Shown one piece after another: positions 15,701 to 23,777 of a DNA stretch of 64,000 nt. Below the pieces are notes generated by a model. The model was not told where the DNA came from, searched no databases, and was given only the letters and a program-made list of their open reading frames with translations. The first letter of the stretch is position 1, and every line of letters starts with the position of its first letter. Where the stretch lies: the NCBI GenBank assembly GCA_022600345.1, contig JAHZKP010000099.1:1-64000 (forward strand), in the 5' to 3' direction. Origin of the DNA: Alphaproteobacteria bacterium. Lineage in GTDB: Bacteria > Pseudomonadota > Alphaproteobacteria > Rhizobiales > Hyphomicrobiaceae. The translations under genes and the position numbers were made by a program.

Positions 15701-18700
15701 CGGTAGAGAGCGTTTGCGTCGTAGACACGAGTGGTGCTGGCGTTATTGCCCTGGAGCATGAAGGTAACGAGTTGGTGGGCGCCGTAATCAAAGTTAGAGA
15801 CGACTTCCACGAAGGAACCGCCACTCTCACGCTGCTCGACTTTCTCTAAAAGATTGGCTTCGTTAAACGTGTAGCGAACTTCGCTGTCATCAGGATAGGT
15901 GACGAGGGTTTGGTTCGCTTGGCGGTCATACTCGTACTCGGTAGTGTAACCGGTGCCGTCAATGGTCTTCGTTTCTGAGGCGATGAGACCGTTTGGCGTG
16001 TAGGTGTAGGTAGTCATGGCATCGGTACCAACAGCCGAGCAGAGAAGTCCGTCGCCATTGGTACAGGTGTCGTAGGTGTAGGTGATTTCCGTACCGGCCA
16101 CTCCGGTGAAGTTCTCGGTTAGCGGACGGTTTGCATCATCGTATGTCCAGTTGGTCACGTCACCGTTCGGGCTCATGCGGCTGGTGAGATTGCCAGTAGC
16201 ATCATAAGCAAACGTGGTTGAGCCAAACGTGGTGTCAGCGGTGGCGTGCAGGTCTTCGAGCTTGGTGCGGCGAGACAGCCCGTCGTAGGTGATGTTGCGA
16301 ACGTTGCCGAGATCATCGGTAATCTTGGTCAGGTTATCGTTTCCATCCCACTCATAATCGGTGTCGTAGGTACTGGCATTGTTGTACTCAGTCACTCCGG
16401 CTAGGCGGCCAAAGGCGTCGCGGCTAAAGTCCTTTTGGTTGCCCAGCGGATCGGTGACCGTTTCTAGCCACTGATCGTAACTGGTGTTCGTGGTGCCAAC
16501 GGTGGTCGTGGCCGCTATGACGCGGCTTAGGGCATCGTAACCGTAGGTCGTATAGAGATCGGTATCAGTGGTCGCAGTCGAACGGCTAGTACCGGTATCA
16601 AAGTACGGCAGGCTTTCTTGTTCCAGGAGACCATTGTCGCCGTAGTCAAAGTCACGTACCGCATAGGTGTTACTGGCTTCGGCACGGGTGCGTTCCTGTA
16701 TCGGTTGTCCAAAGCCATCCTGATAGACAAAGACCGAATGAATGTCCGAAGCATTGATCTTGTGCTCGGTTTCAATCCGGAAGGCATCTCGGGTATCGGT
16801 GTAGCGGTAGACCGTCTTGGTGGTCGGATTGCCCGTTGCGGGGTCGGGGATCGTTTCTATTTCCGGGCGATCGATTGGATCGTAGGTGGTATCAAAGTAC
16901 GCACCACTTGGCTCCGTCTGGCGCACGAGTTGACCCGATGAATAATCGTGGGTGGTGATGGTCTCTAGGTTCTCTGCGTCAGTCGTTGTTGAGACATAGA
17001 GCGCGTGGGTGTCGTAGATGAAGTCGGTGTCATTGTTGCGCGGGTCGGTTGCTGTGGTTGGCAGGCCATGAACGTCATACGTCCATTGACTATCAACGTA
17101 GGTGCTGCCGGTGACCCAAGCTTCCTGTTTGGTGAGGTTGCCCTCATCTATGCTGCCGTGTGCGAGGCCGTCGTAGTAGAACTTGGTGCGAGAAACCGTG
17201 CTGGCGCTGTTGTCTTTGATGTGTTCTTCCGAAACCGCACTCCTGACATCACTGCCCCCGGAAGCAGCGTAGGTGTACTCGATGGTGCGCTTGTCTGTAC
17301 CGGTGTCAGTAAAGGTCGCACCTGAGACCGTGCCCTCACCATACTCAGTGATGGTGGACGGATTTCCAGTGGTTGTGGAGTAGGCGTAGGCGATTGCTGC
17401 GGCTTTGTAGTCGCCGTCGCCATCATAGTCGGCGGTAATGGCTTCGCTTTGCGCGACGAAGGTAGCCCCATCACCAAGGTCGGTGTCGTTAAAGTTAGTG
17501 ACGGTACGTTGATAGAGATTGCCGGAAAGGTCTTCGATGTCGGTGCGGTAGGTAAAGCCAATCCGGGCTTCACTGTCGCCAGTTTCGTTGGTGGCGCTGT
17601 CGTTGCCGTTGTTCTGGTGGAAGTAGCGGGTGGTACTGGCGAGATCATCGATCGCCGTGATGCGGCTAAAGCCCGCAAACTTTCGATCGCGAATGTCGGA
17701 AGTCGTAGCGTAAAACGCACCACCGAAATAGTCATAGGTCGTGGTGGCAACATTGCCGAACTGATTGTCTGTTACTACCGCAGTGACGACCGGCAGGGTA
17801 AATGGCAGGTCGGGATTGTGGCGACTGTCATCAGCGTCACCAAGTTGGGCTGAGCCGGTGTAGTGGGCGGTGCGGGCACCTCCCATCGGCTCTTCCACTT
17901 CTGCCATCAGGTCAGCATTGAGGCCTTGGTTGAGATAAACGTATTTGTCGTTCCAGCTCGATGTCTTTTTAGCAAACACGAGATCAGTAATACCATCGCC
18001 GTTAACGTCAGCTGGACGGATGTTACGTTCACTGAAATAGAACTCGTTGCTGCTGGCAAACGTGAACGAAGTACTCGTCCAACCCATACCGGTATTGAGA
18101 TGTACTTCTTTGGTGCTGCCAGAGAGGCGCACCAGATCGTTGAGGTTATCGCCATTGATATCAAAGACGCGGTAGCCAAAATCTTCGTAAGAACTGTAGT
18201 CCTCAACGAAGTATGTGCTTGGGAGGCTATCGCTCCATTGACTGGAAATAGTCCAGTCGCCTGTACCGTCGTTGAGGTAGACGTCTTTATGGAGGCTTGC
18301 GCCTGCATCGAGGCTGTGAATGAAATCGGCAAGGCCGTCGCCATTAACGTCAGCGACGGTTACGGCACGATTGATGAAGGTAAAGTCGTCAGCGTCGGGA
18401 ATGTCCCAGGAAGTATCAAGCTCCCAGGCATTTCCGGTATTTATATAGACGTAGTTGCTGCCAGAACCGCCATCAGCATCAAACAGGATGTCAGGCAACC
18501 CATCGCCGTTCACGTCGCCGAGGGTGTAGCCCTGTTCCAGGACAGAGGCGGTTTCATCGCGGAAGGTACCAGGGATACTGTTTGACCAGGTGGTATCCTG
18601 CGTCCAACCCGAGCCTGTGTTAAGGTAGACAATATTGTCTTCCCAGCCCGACGTCTTGAAGGAGAAGAATAGGTCGGTCAGACCATCGCCGTTGACGTCG

Positions 18701-20049
18701 GTTGGGATACCGCCCCGGTAGGCGAAGGAGAAGTTTCCGGCTGGGAGTGTCCAGGAGCTGTCGTAGACCCATTCGTCACCATCGTTGATATAGACCTTGC
18801 GGTTGGCTGCCGGTTCTCCTTTGTCGGCGTCGGCAAAGTCGGTCAGGCCATCACCATTAACGTCGAACATTTCAACGCCTTGATCGGGATAGCCTGAGGT
18901 TTCGTCGTAGAGGTACTCCGGCAGGCTATCGTCGTAATCGTTGGTGTAGTTCGTGAGATTGTGGGTCGCGGACTGGTAGGCGAAATTGGTAGCGGGCAAG
19001 CTCTTGGTGCTTGAACCATCTTCTTCTTGTCCAGTCAGTGTGATGCTTAGAAGTACGTCGCGTGCGCCATTGTCACCGGTGGTGTAGCCAAGCGCGTATT
19101 TCTTCACCCAGGTCGCGCCAGCCGAGATAATAATCTCGTCGGTGCGGTAGCGGGTGGTTTCTTGAAAGCCCGGCGCGTAACTGGTGCTCGAACCGGTTTT
19201 GAGTTCGCGGTTGAATTCGATGTTGAAGTGAGCACTGGTTGAAGCGTGTTTGGTGTAGTCGATTTCGTCAGGGTAGATGGCACCTTGGTCTTTGGCGTAA
19301 CTGTATGAAATGTAGTTGCCGTTCTGGTCACGGACATCATCGACCATCCATTTGTAGACTTGGCTTGAACTGGCTGCGTTGTTCTGACGGGTGGAAGCAG
19401 CCGAACCGAAAGTGTAGACGACGCCAGCCTTATTGGTGGCTGTCCAGGTATTGGCGGAGAGGGTGTAGATGAGGAAGTCACCGGTCTCTACCTTTGCCCG
19501 GTAGGTGTTGGAAGTGCCAACGCGGACGAGTTCACCGGAGAGGGAAGAGAAGTAGCTGGAAGTGCCGGTATAGAGGTTTTCGACGCCGTACTTATTGATG
19601 CGCTGGACGTATGGAATGTTGATTGACCATCCGTAGCCGAACTGGTCGTGATCAGAACCCCGGCCGCTGCTGTATGAAAGCGAAAGATCCGGCTGCATGC
19701 CGTTTCGACCAGGCGGTAGGGCGAGTGGATAGTCGTAAGAAAAAGAACCATCAAAACTGCTGACGGTTTCAAGAACGACAGTTTCGGCATCGCCACTGGC
19801 TGAACCAGCTTGTGAAGATTGAGATTGCTGTGCAGTCTGCGGTGCTGACAAAGCGCTTTCAGGTGAAATAAGAGAGCTATCGTCGGTGACAATTTCTGCG
19901 GTGCTCTCAGTGGTGGCGGTGTCAGCGGAGGTGTCGGAGCTTGAGGTGTCTGCACCCTCTTCGCCGGAGGCTTCTTGGGCAAAGGCAGGTGCTATTGGTT
20001 GTATAAAAAGGGTGAGCGCGAGAAGGCTCGTGATAATGCGTTGATACAT
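12757..20049 (-). CDS. Giant secreted SpvB/FG-GAP/RHS-repeat protein
   Basis: A 2,430-residue protein. Residues 1-25 are a signal peptide (LLALTLFIQPIAPAFA). A Ser/Thr/Ala-rich linker follows, then an SpvB/TcaC-type N-terminal domain (residues 90-350; YPLALPPGRNGMQPDLSLSY). Next are about six FG-GAP/VCBS repeats of the form DVNGDGLTDLFF, and dozens of RHS/YD repeats (YDGLSRRTKLED, YTYDDLYRLTGA). A DNRLRE-like beta domain lies at about 1770-1990. The RHS core (NHVDHLGSTRLVSDVGSN, YMKARYYDPVTGRFSSIDPY) ends near residue 2240. The last 190 residues are a Gly/Ala-rich hydrophobic stretch and a short variable tip (SWEHVSNTTLGRLQSGDISN). It is likely an exported or surface toxin-like shell. Style and composition suggest transfer from a distant source. 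Confidence 0.85.
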   Translation of the reverse strand: MYQRIITSLLALTLFIQPIAPAFAQEASGEEGADTSSSDTSADTATTESTAEIVTDDSSLISPESALSAPQTAQQSQSSQAGSASGDAETVVLETVSSFDGSFSYDYPLALPPGRNGMQPDLSLSYSSGRGSDHDQFGYGWSINIPYVQRINKYGVENLYTGTSSYFSSLSGELVRVGTSNTYRAKVETGDFLIYTLSANTWTATNKAGVVYTFGSAASTRQNNAASSSQVYKWMVDDVRDQNGNYISYSYAKDQGAIYPDEIDYTKHASTSAHFNIEFNRELKTGSSTSYAPGFQETTRYRTDEIIISAGATWVKKYALGYTTGDNGARDVLLSITLTGQEEDGSSTKSLPATNFAYQSATHNLTNYTNDYDDSLPEYLYDETSGYPDQGVEMFDVNGDGLTDFADADKGEPAANRKVYINDGDEWVYDSSWTLPAGNFSFAYRGGIPTDVNGDGLTDLFFSFKTSGWEDNIVYLNTGSGWTQDTTWSNSIPGTFRDETASVLEQGYTLGDVNGDGLPDILFDADGGSGSNYVYINTGNAWELDTSWDIPDADDFTFINRAVTVADVNGDGLADFIHSLDAGASLHKDVYLNDGTGDWTISSQWSDSLPSTYFVEDYSSYEDFGYRVFDINGDNLNDLVRLSGSTKEVHLNTGMGWTSTSFTFASSNEFYFSERNIRPADVNGDGITDLVFAKKTSSWNDKYVYLNQGLNADLMAEVEEPMGGARTAHYTGSAQLGDADDSRHNPDLPFTLPVVTAVVTDNQFGNVATTTYDYFGGAFYATTSDIRDRKFAGFSRITAIDDLASTTRYFHQNNGNDSATNETGDSEARIGFTYRTDIEDLSGNLYQRTVTNFNDTDLGDGATFVAQSEAITADYDGDGDYKAAAIAYAYSTTTGNPSTITEYGEGTVSGATFTDTGTDKRTIEYTYAASGGSDVRSAVSEEHIKDNSASTVSRTKFYYDGLAHGSIDEGNLTKQEAWVTGSTYVDSQWTYDVHGLPTTATDPRNNDTDFIYDTHALYVSTTTDAENLETITTHDYSSGQLVRQTEPSGAYFDTTYDPIDRPEIETIPDPATGNPTTKTVYRYTDTRDAFRIETEHKINASDIHSVFVYQDGFGQPIQERTRAEASNTYAVRDFDYGDNGLLEQESLPYFDTGTSRSTATTDTDLYTTYGYDALSRVIAATTTVGTTNTSYDQWLETVTDPLGNQKDFSRDAFGRLAGVTEYNNASTYDTDYEWDGNDNLTKITDDLGNVRNITYDGLSRRTKLEDLHATADTTFGSTTFAYDATGNLTSRMSPNGDVTNWTYDDANRPLTENFTGVAGTEITYTYDTCTNGDGLLCSAVGTDAMTTYTYTPNGLIASETKTIDGTGYTTEYEYDRQANQTLVTYPDDSEVRYTFNEANLLEKVEQRESGGSFVEVVSNFDYGAHQLVTFMLQGNNASTTRVYDANALYRLTAIHTEFEAPTGGAGEEHQEIEMMLSLESPASSTLVYASDAVPIAEPDTTNETTDGTTEDQPLVAEAITASSSDPKTTATTTLKATATETILEPVLEETATTEPAAEAIVSPAPIAEKLIGKSALEVARIKGREIAKHKDTLIGTHRMKQLKIEIIDVEAIDEGVQVFARAWHGGKQYGFGNDGSVDIERFVIVNPLLKILDEDNTYQYELDGETFTTYHSQEDPVEALLQSLQGAIEGKKQKYDAKNITKGKVGNTTITFYPTAGQNAPVDGGLTKSQNPSGASWTTLRDATAATTVYDAVDSPGHFNAVQIYDGGAGAWNAISRSILGFDTSSLGSATIDSATLSIHGNNKTDGYSGADVVIDRTTPASSSALSTSDYDVTQWDETLQSNTRITIASWDNTGYNHFPLNSTGEGNINSSGYSWFGLRHGMDFDDSEPTKAKKNSRIITRFVEAAGTTVDPMLVVEITAAPSVGTTSASIFYDYDAVGNIIKITDTDGSASTSVLYTYDDLYRLTGASTTPHSSTTYTRSYGYNSLGNITNKSDIGSYAYNGHTGSDYANPHAATAINSVGLTYDENGNLLTYGQDTYTWDYANRLAEFGDGVSTSTFAYDHAGQRVKKASESASTTYPSPLYEVSGATTTKHIYAGDMVVATINTADGSSVTRYNHVDHLGSTRLVSDVGSNIDQALSYYPFGDTLSDTKAGSFNQDRQFTGHTKDGGTGLIYMKARYYDPVTGRFSSIDPYVFKDLSTIINDPQLLNTYGYARNNPLKYDDPNGELPVLVVTGVIGGLVGLAALGAADLVSIAAGGDVSQPSAYAGAAVGGFVVGSGVALVGTLAGGAGVAATAGTIAAGGTGTVVGDLVDQSLDGQPFSAQQNQRAATFGLAGGLAGVAAPKLIGAADDLVGATTKSFSIQGINAGRGSWEHVSNTTLGRLQSGDISNISAQTAAKMFGVEFMENGFSETTAQIIDKATRDKDLQ

Positions 20050-20498
20050 AAAGGCGAGAAATTATGCCTGATAAATGAACTACGTGACGTAGCCTTTGGG
20101 CATAATTGCAGTGCGATATGTGGGTTGTACAAAATGTAGTGGGTAAGGGGCTTACCCACCAAGCTCTAAACATACGGTACTTACAAAAAGCCCGCCACCA
20201 AGAGAGACCCGAAAGCCTCCTACGCAGGTTTCCCCACGCAACTACGACAAGCCCTGGCGACGGGATCTCTGTTGTCGTAGATTTCACACCGTGCCGCCCG
20301 TGCGGGTTAGGTGATGGCACCATTATACATGAGTTCAGTCGTCTGCAAATTCTTCACTGCATCAACGTTCAAGTGATCATTTCAAATTCTCGTCCGGGCT
20401 CACGTTAGCACCCAGCGACGGGCTTCACATTTTTCAACTCACCATTCTCTTTTCCGCTTGACGCAAGGTTTGGCCTGACATAGATGGCGGCTTTCGGT
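20050..20498. other. Structured non-coding region upstream of the RHS gene
   Basis: About 450 bases with no supported gene. It holds two perfect 9-base hairpins: 20139-20147 with 20151-20159 (GTGGGTAAG with CTTACCCAC), and 20242-20250 with 20272-20280 (CTACGACAA with TTGTCGTAG). Between and after them are more GC-rich paired stretches. It may be the 5' leader and promoter of the RHS gene, or a recombination site. No known riboswitch class was recognised. Confidence 0.4.
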
Positions 20499-20690
20499 TT
20501 AGGCTTGCTCATTGTCACTCTTGGGTTCCAGAAGCAGCTTGCCGTCCTCGCAAAGCCAGAGCTGCCAGTCGGGCTCACCTACAGCGTCGCGCATGGTCTG
20601 AAGGAAGTCTGTTGGGATTGTAAGCTGATGCCGTTGATTGATGCGGACTGATCGAGCCTCCGCGACAGGGGAGACAGTCTTGGCTTTCAT
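20499..20690 (-). CDS. AbrB/MazE-like DNA-binding protein
   Basis: A 63-residue protein from the ATG at 20690 (a further ATG lies six codons upstream). The core VRINQRHQLTIPTDFLQTMR fits the swapped-hairpin AbrB/MazE fold (R-x-t-I-P). It is followed by a tryptophan-rich strand (DWQLWLCEDGKLLLEP). Such proteins are usually antitoxins or transition-state regulators. No toxin gene lies directly downstream, so it may be an orphan antitoxin; a toxin remnant lies just upstream. Confidence 0.6.
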   Translation of the reverse strand: MKAKTVSPVAEARSVRINQRHQLTIPTDFLQTMRDAVGEPDWQLWLCEDGKLLLEPKSDNEQA

Positions 20691-20781
20691 ACCTGCACAG
20701 TTTAGCACACACCAATAAAGCCTTAGAGAATAGGGCTTGGTCGTTCACAATTTGATGCTCGTTTTTCAAATCACACTGATC

Positions 20782-20814
20782 CTACTCAAACAGGTCGGCG
20801 TGTGTTCCGGTACA
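20782..20814 (-). pseudogene. YafQ/RelE toxin C-terminal remnant
   Basis: On the minus strand this reads CTGTHADLFE followed by a stop. It is nearly identical, also at base level, to the end of the YafQ-like gene at 22939 (RTGTHTDLFE). Only the last 10 or so codons survive. It shows that a second copy of this toxin gene once sat here, so the DNA between may have moved in or been duplicated. Confidence 0.55.
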
Positions 20815-20837
20815 CATCTGAGCTTTCGCGGTGGAAC

Positions 20838-21230
20838 TTAGCGCTTGAGCTCAAGAGCAAGTGCAACGCACCGTTGTTGGTGCTTCTCTATAAGGACTGA
20901 GAAATTGACGCAGTTTGAGGAAATAGCGTCTTCCATGGAGGAATTATTGAGGCGCATTCTGGACTGCAATGCTGCGTCACTCATACCGGCCTCCTTTCCC
21001 AGAAAGAACGAGGCTTGAAGCATCTGCTCTGCCAAACCATCGTATGTCTTCTTGAGGTTAGGATCTTTGCTCAGGCAACGAGAAACTGTGTTGAAGTAAG
21101 CCCAGCACTCGCTTGCATAGCCGCTGACGTCGGCGAAGACCTTGGCCTTATCATCGTTGCCTGACACAGGTGCGGCTGTTAGGGCAGGGAAGCAAAAAGC
21201 AACTAAGAAAGGGAGAATTGCTGCCCGCAT
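20838..21230 (-). CDS. Small secreted hypothetical protein
   Basis: A 130-residue protein from the ATG at 21230, chosen because it gives a clean signal peptide (MRAAILPFLVAFCFPALTAA). The mature part is helical with four cysteines (SECWAYFNTVSRCL, SSNCVNF, HQQRCVAL), suggesting two disulfides in the periplasm. A longer start at 21299 would bury the signal peptide. No family recognised. It lies downstream of the CBASS genes but is separated from them by about 170 bases. Confidence 0.55.
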   Translation of the reverse strand: MRAAILPFLVAFCFPALTAAPVSGNDDKAKVFADVSGYASECWAYFNTVSRCLSKDPNLKKTYDGLAEQMLQASFFLGKEAGMSDAALQSRMRLNNSSMEDAISSNCVNFSVLIEKHQQRCVALALELKR

Positions 21231-21397
21231 AGCCTTACTCCATATGCCATCAAGGCTTGCGCAAGAATAGTATTGCAGAAAGTTCCGCCGACAATGCAAG
21301 CGGGCAAGCTTCTCGATCTGTCTGCGACTATTGAGCGAGCAACCGTTGCCCCGAAATTAGTTCCGCTGCAAGACGTTATGGGAAAGCTGGGCTTTTG

Positions 21398-22030
21398 CTA
21401 GGTATTGTTGAACAATCGCCGGGCTTCTTCAAAGCCAGCGACAGTCTGGGACTGTCTGTCACAAAGGGTGAGTGCACCTGTTGTTAGTCGATCTGTCCAA
21501 TAATGCCCATCAAGACGTTCAGGATTGAGCCCCGTCGCCTCGAGCAGGAATGCTCCGTAGTGAATTTCACTCGTGTCACCACGTTGACCGACGCCTGGGT
21601 CGTTTTGGTAGACTGTGACAACCTTGAACTGCTCGCCATTTGTAGAATTAATCGCATGAGAGATCTGAGCTGATGAACTCTTTTCTGTATAAAGGCGAAC
21701 GCTCAGCGAAGAGTAGGTTTGGTAGATGACCATGTATCCAGTGATAGGCGCAACGGTCTGCCCAGCCTCCTGGTCGATAACATAATCCGACACCAAGTGA
21801 GCGCGCCAGGTTCCATGTAGGTAGGGTCGCCTTGCGATCCATTTATTTAATAGCGGATGCCGCCACAGCACTTGATCAAAGAGTGCTACGGCTGAAACGA
21901 CGACCCCCACAGCAATACCGTACGGCAACAGCAGATCGAGGCTGGGGGTGATGCCTCTGACCAACAACGTGACGACCCAAGTGATCGTAACAAGGGTCAC
22001 AATGATGTGGATGTGAATTCGGGTGAGCAT
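21398..22030 (-). CDS. cap15: CBASS effector, Cap15-like membrane protein
   Basis: A 210-residue protein from the ATG at 22030, five bases after the CD-NTase stop. Two N-terminal membrane helices (IHIIVTLVTITWVVTLLV and LPYGIAVGVVVSAVALFDQV) are followed by a beta-rich domain: YLHGTWRAHLV, GYMVIYQTYSSLSVRLYTEK, EIHYGAFLLEATG, LDGHYWTDRLTTGALTL. This fits Cap15, whose beta-barrel binds a cyclic dinucleotide and whose membrane helices then disrupt the inner membrane. Placement right behind the nucleotidyltransferase supports the call. The family is divergent, so the assignment rests on topology, motifs and context. Confidence 0.75.
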   Translation of the reverse strand: MLTRIHIHIIVTLVTITWVVTLLVRGITPSLDLLLPYGIAVGVVVSAVALFDQVLWRHPLLNKWIARRPYLHGTWRAHLVSDYVIDQEAGQTVAPITGYMVIYQTYSSLSVRLYTEKSSSAQISHAINSTNGEQFKVVTVYQNDPGVGQRGDTSEIHYGAFLLEATGLNPERLDGHYWTDRLTTGALTLCDRQSQTVAGFEEARRLFNNT

Positions 22031-22035
22031 AGGAA

Positions 22036-22932
22036 TTACTTGAAACCGCAGTATCGATATGCAGCAAGGATAAAGTCGTTCGCCTGCTGCTGCGTCCACT
22101 TTTGGTGATGGCCGAACAGGTACTTGTGTTCGCTGACTTCACCCCAGTCGACACATTTGTCGATGGTTTCCGTTTTCTTGAAGAGAAAGAAGAGGGCAGA
22201 CTTAAGGTCGTCCCGGTACTCCGAGGCGCCAAACAGTTCGTTGGGCACGTTCCAAATCAGACATTCACAGAGAAATCCTGGAATTGGCCGCGCCTCAGGG
22301 ACACCCGCGTTCGCCATCTCATACGCTAAGCGTTTGAGAATGCGAACGAGGGCTTTGTACCGGCGTCCAGTCGCGGCGTTCTTGGCAACGCCGTTATCAT
22401 AGTGCTGTTCAGGCCAATTCCTGATGCGCTCGAAAGACTTGTTCGCCGGCCGTAGCTCGACACCTTTAAGGGGACTCTGGCCTACTCCTTGGTAGTGAAG
22501 GAGTTCAAAAAACGGTGCGACATCGGCCTCTACTCGATAGCTGTTCGCTTTGATGTCGAAAGCTTTATTTCCTGGCGACACGGCGGAGCCGCCGAAGTAG
22601 TCCACGAGTGCCCCGTGCAATTCTTGCCGGAATTGGTGGTAGGGATAAGTTTCGGGCTGAATTCCAAAATCGGCAACGGTCGCTTCAGCAGGAAGATCAT
22701 AAAAAAAGGTATCGGAACACAAGACAGCGACGTCTACATCACTGTCCTGGCGAACGTTTGTACGGTTCGCATATGATCCCTGGGCAAAGACACGAATTGT
22801 TCTTTTGGAAAGCGCATCGCTAGCATTGACAGCTTTGCGGATCATGCTCTCCGCGTTCTGGCATCGATTAATTTCGGTTTGGGATGGTGGTTGTGCCCAT
22901 CTGGACAACTGCTGTTCTGAAATGATGCTCAT
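22036..22932 (-). CDS. cdn: CBASS CD-NTase (cGAS/DncV-like nucleotidyltransferase)
   Basis: A 298-residue nucleotidyltransferase. The signature GSYANRT with DSDVDVAVL gives G52-S53 and metal-binding D65/D67. A third acidic residue is D137 in YRVEADVAPF. The C-terminal helical half (RYKALVRILKRLAYEMA, FLCECLIWNVPNELF) is typical of CD-NTases. On phage sensing it would make a cyclic di- or trinucleotide that activates the Cap15-like protein. No Cap2/Cap3 genes follow, so this is a minimal two-gene (type I style) CBASS. It begins 6 bases before the yafQ stop and may share its transcript. Confidence 0.85.
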   Translation of the reverse strand: MSIISEQQLSRWAQPPSQTEINRCQNAESMIRKAVNASDALSKRTIRVFAQGSYANRTNVRQDSDVDVAVLCSDTFFYDLPAEATVADFGIQPETYPYHQFRQELHGALVDYFGGSAVSPGNKAFDIKANSYRVEADVAPFFELLHYQGVGQSPLKGVELRPANKSFERIRNWPEQHYDNGVAKNAATGRRYKALVRILKRLAYEMANAGVPEARPIPGFLCECLIWNVPNELFGASEYRDDLKSALFFLFKKTETIDKCVDWGEVSEHKYLFGHHQKWTQQQANDFILAAYRYCGFK

Positions 22933-22938
22933 GTATAT

Positions 22939-23208
22939 TTACTCAAATAAATCGGTGTGTGTTCCGGTACGGATGACGACGACTTCATCCTCGTCGGCCT
23001 GGTAGATCAAAAGCCAGTCGGGCTGGATGTGGCACTCGCGGCAATCTTCAAAGTCACCCTTGAGAGCATGGTCACGCCGGGCAGGCGGCAGCACCTCGTC
23101 AGCTCGGAGTGTATCAATGACCGCTTCAATCAGCGCCAGGCGATAGCCTCGCTTGGCGATGCGCTTGAAGTCCTTTTTGAAGGCCGTCGTCAGTCGGAGG
23201 TCTTTCAT
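22939..23208 (-). CDS. yafQ: YafQ-family mRNA interferase toxin
   Basis: An 89-residue RelE-superfamily toxin with LTTAFKKDFKRIAKRGY, ARRDHALKGDFEDCRECHIQ, PDWLLIYQADEDEVVVIRTG and the terminal THTDLFE. The conserved histidines (H47, H60 and H86 region) and D/W residues match YafQ, which cuts mRNA at the ribosome. It follows its antitoxin by 6 bases in the usual order. The CBASS genes lie directly downstream, so the pair may help maintain the island. Confidence 0.85.
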   Translation of the reverse strand: MKDLRLTTAFKKDFKRIAKRGYRLALIEAVIDTLRADEVLPPARRDHALKGDFEDCRECHIQPDWLLIYQADEDEVVVIRTGTHTDLFE

Positions 23209-23214
23209 ACCTCC

Positions 23215-23484
23215 TTAGTCGTCGGTTTCGGTGATCTCCTGCAAGGCGCTCTTGGTCGACCCGGTGTGGGTTGTGCCTTTCCCGCCACGTGCTTCGGCGA
23301 TGGCCTTGCGCGTTTCCTTGGTTGGCACGCGCACGTCAAACGGCAACCCCTTCTGCAGCACGATTTGGTGCAGCAGCATGGTAACCGCGTCAGTCGTTGT
23401 CACACCGACCTGGCGCAAGACCTTTTCGGCCTTGCCCTTGAGAGCGCTGTCGACACGTGCGTTGATGTAAGCGTCTTTGGGCAT
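23215..23484 (-). CDS. dinJ: DinJ/RelB-family antitoxin
   Basis: An 89-residue protein from the ATG at 23484, with AGGAA upstream. The N-terminal ribbon-helix-helix is INARVDSALKGKAEKVLRQ then GVTTTDAVTMLLHQIVLQKG, the standard DinJ pattern. The C-terminal arm (TKETRKAIAEARGGKG) should wrap the toxin. It would repress its own operon at the palindrome 27 bases upstream. Confidence 0.85.
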   Translation of the reverse strand: MPKDAYINARVDSALKGKAEKVLRQVGVTTTDAVTMLLHQIVLQKGLPFDVRVPTKETRKAIAEARGGKGTTHTGSTKSALQEITETDD

Positions 23485-23510
23485 GTTTGTTATTCCTAGC
23501 ATATGCACAA

Positions 23511-23534
23511 AGTGTAACACAAACGTGTTACACT
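23511..23534. promoter_or_regulatory. Operator palindrome of the dinJ-yafQ operon
   Basis: Perfect 10-base inverted repeat (AGTGTAACAC with GTGTTACACT) around a 4-base spacer, just upstream of dinJ. Ribbon-helix-helix antitoxins bind such sites, so it is the likely autoregulation site. Confidence 0.75.
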
Positions 23535-23644
23535 CGCAATGCTGATACCTGCGAGGGTTTGTCAGCCAAGTATATCCCTTGCCCCCCCCAAACGCCGATC
23601 ACGGCACGGCTAAAGCCAACATAGACATCTTCCATCCCCCCGGA

Positions 23645-23691
23645 GCCACTGTCACTCGCCTGCCCTCATTCAGAGGGCGAGTGACAGTGGC
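23645..23691. terminator. Strong 16-base hairpin
   Basis: Arms 23645-23660 and 23676-23691 (GCCACTGTCACTCGCC with its exact complement) with a 15-base loop, flanked by C-rich and G-rich stretches that can extend the stem imperfectly. It lies downstream of the ATPase/replication-relaxation operon and upstream of dinJ-yafQ. There is no T run, so it may work through Rho, protect RNA ends or be a recombination site. Confidence 0.5.
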
Positions 23692-23777
23692 CGGAGGGGG
23701 CGGTGGCCATCCCCCTGGTGAACTTGAGCGAGCTTCAATGCTGATTGGTTTGGAATTGGTCTTAGGATCGTTGGTGA

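Noticed and set aside
17863-18585. 240-residue open frame opposite the RHS gene
   Set aside because: It is antisense to the FG-GAP repeats; its regularity comes from the repeated DVNGDG codons read backwards. No ribosome site or family pattern.
20100-20340. Integron attC-like site (GTTAGGT near 20308)
   Set aside because: A matching RYYYAAC partner and the paired L-box arms could not be found; the motif alone is too short.
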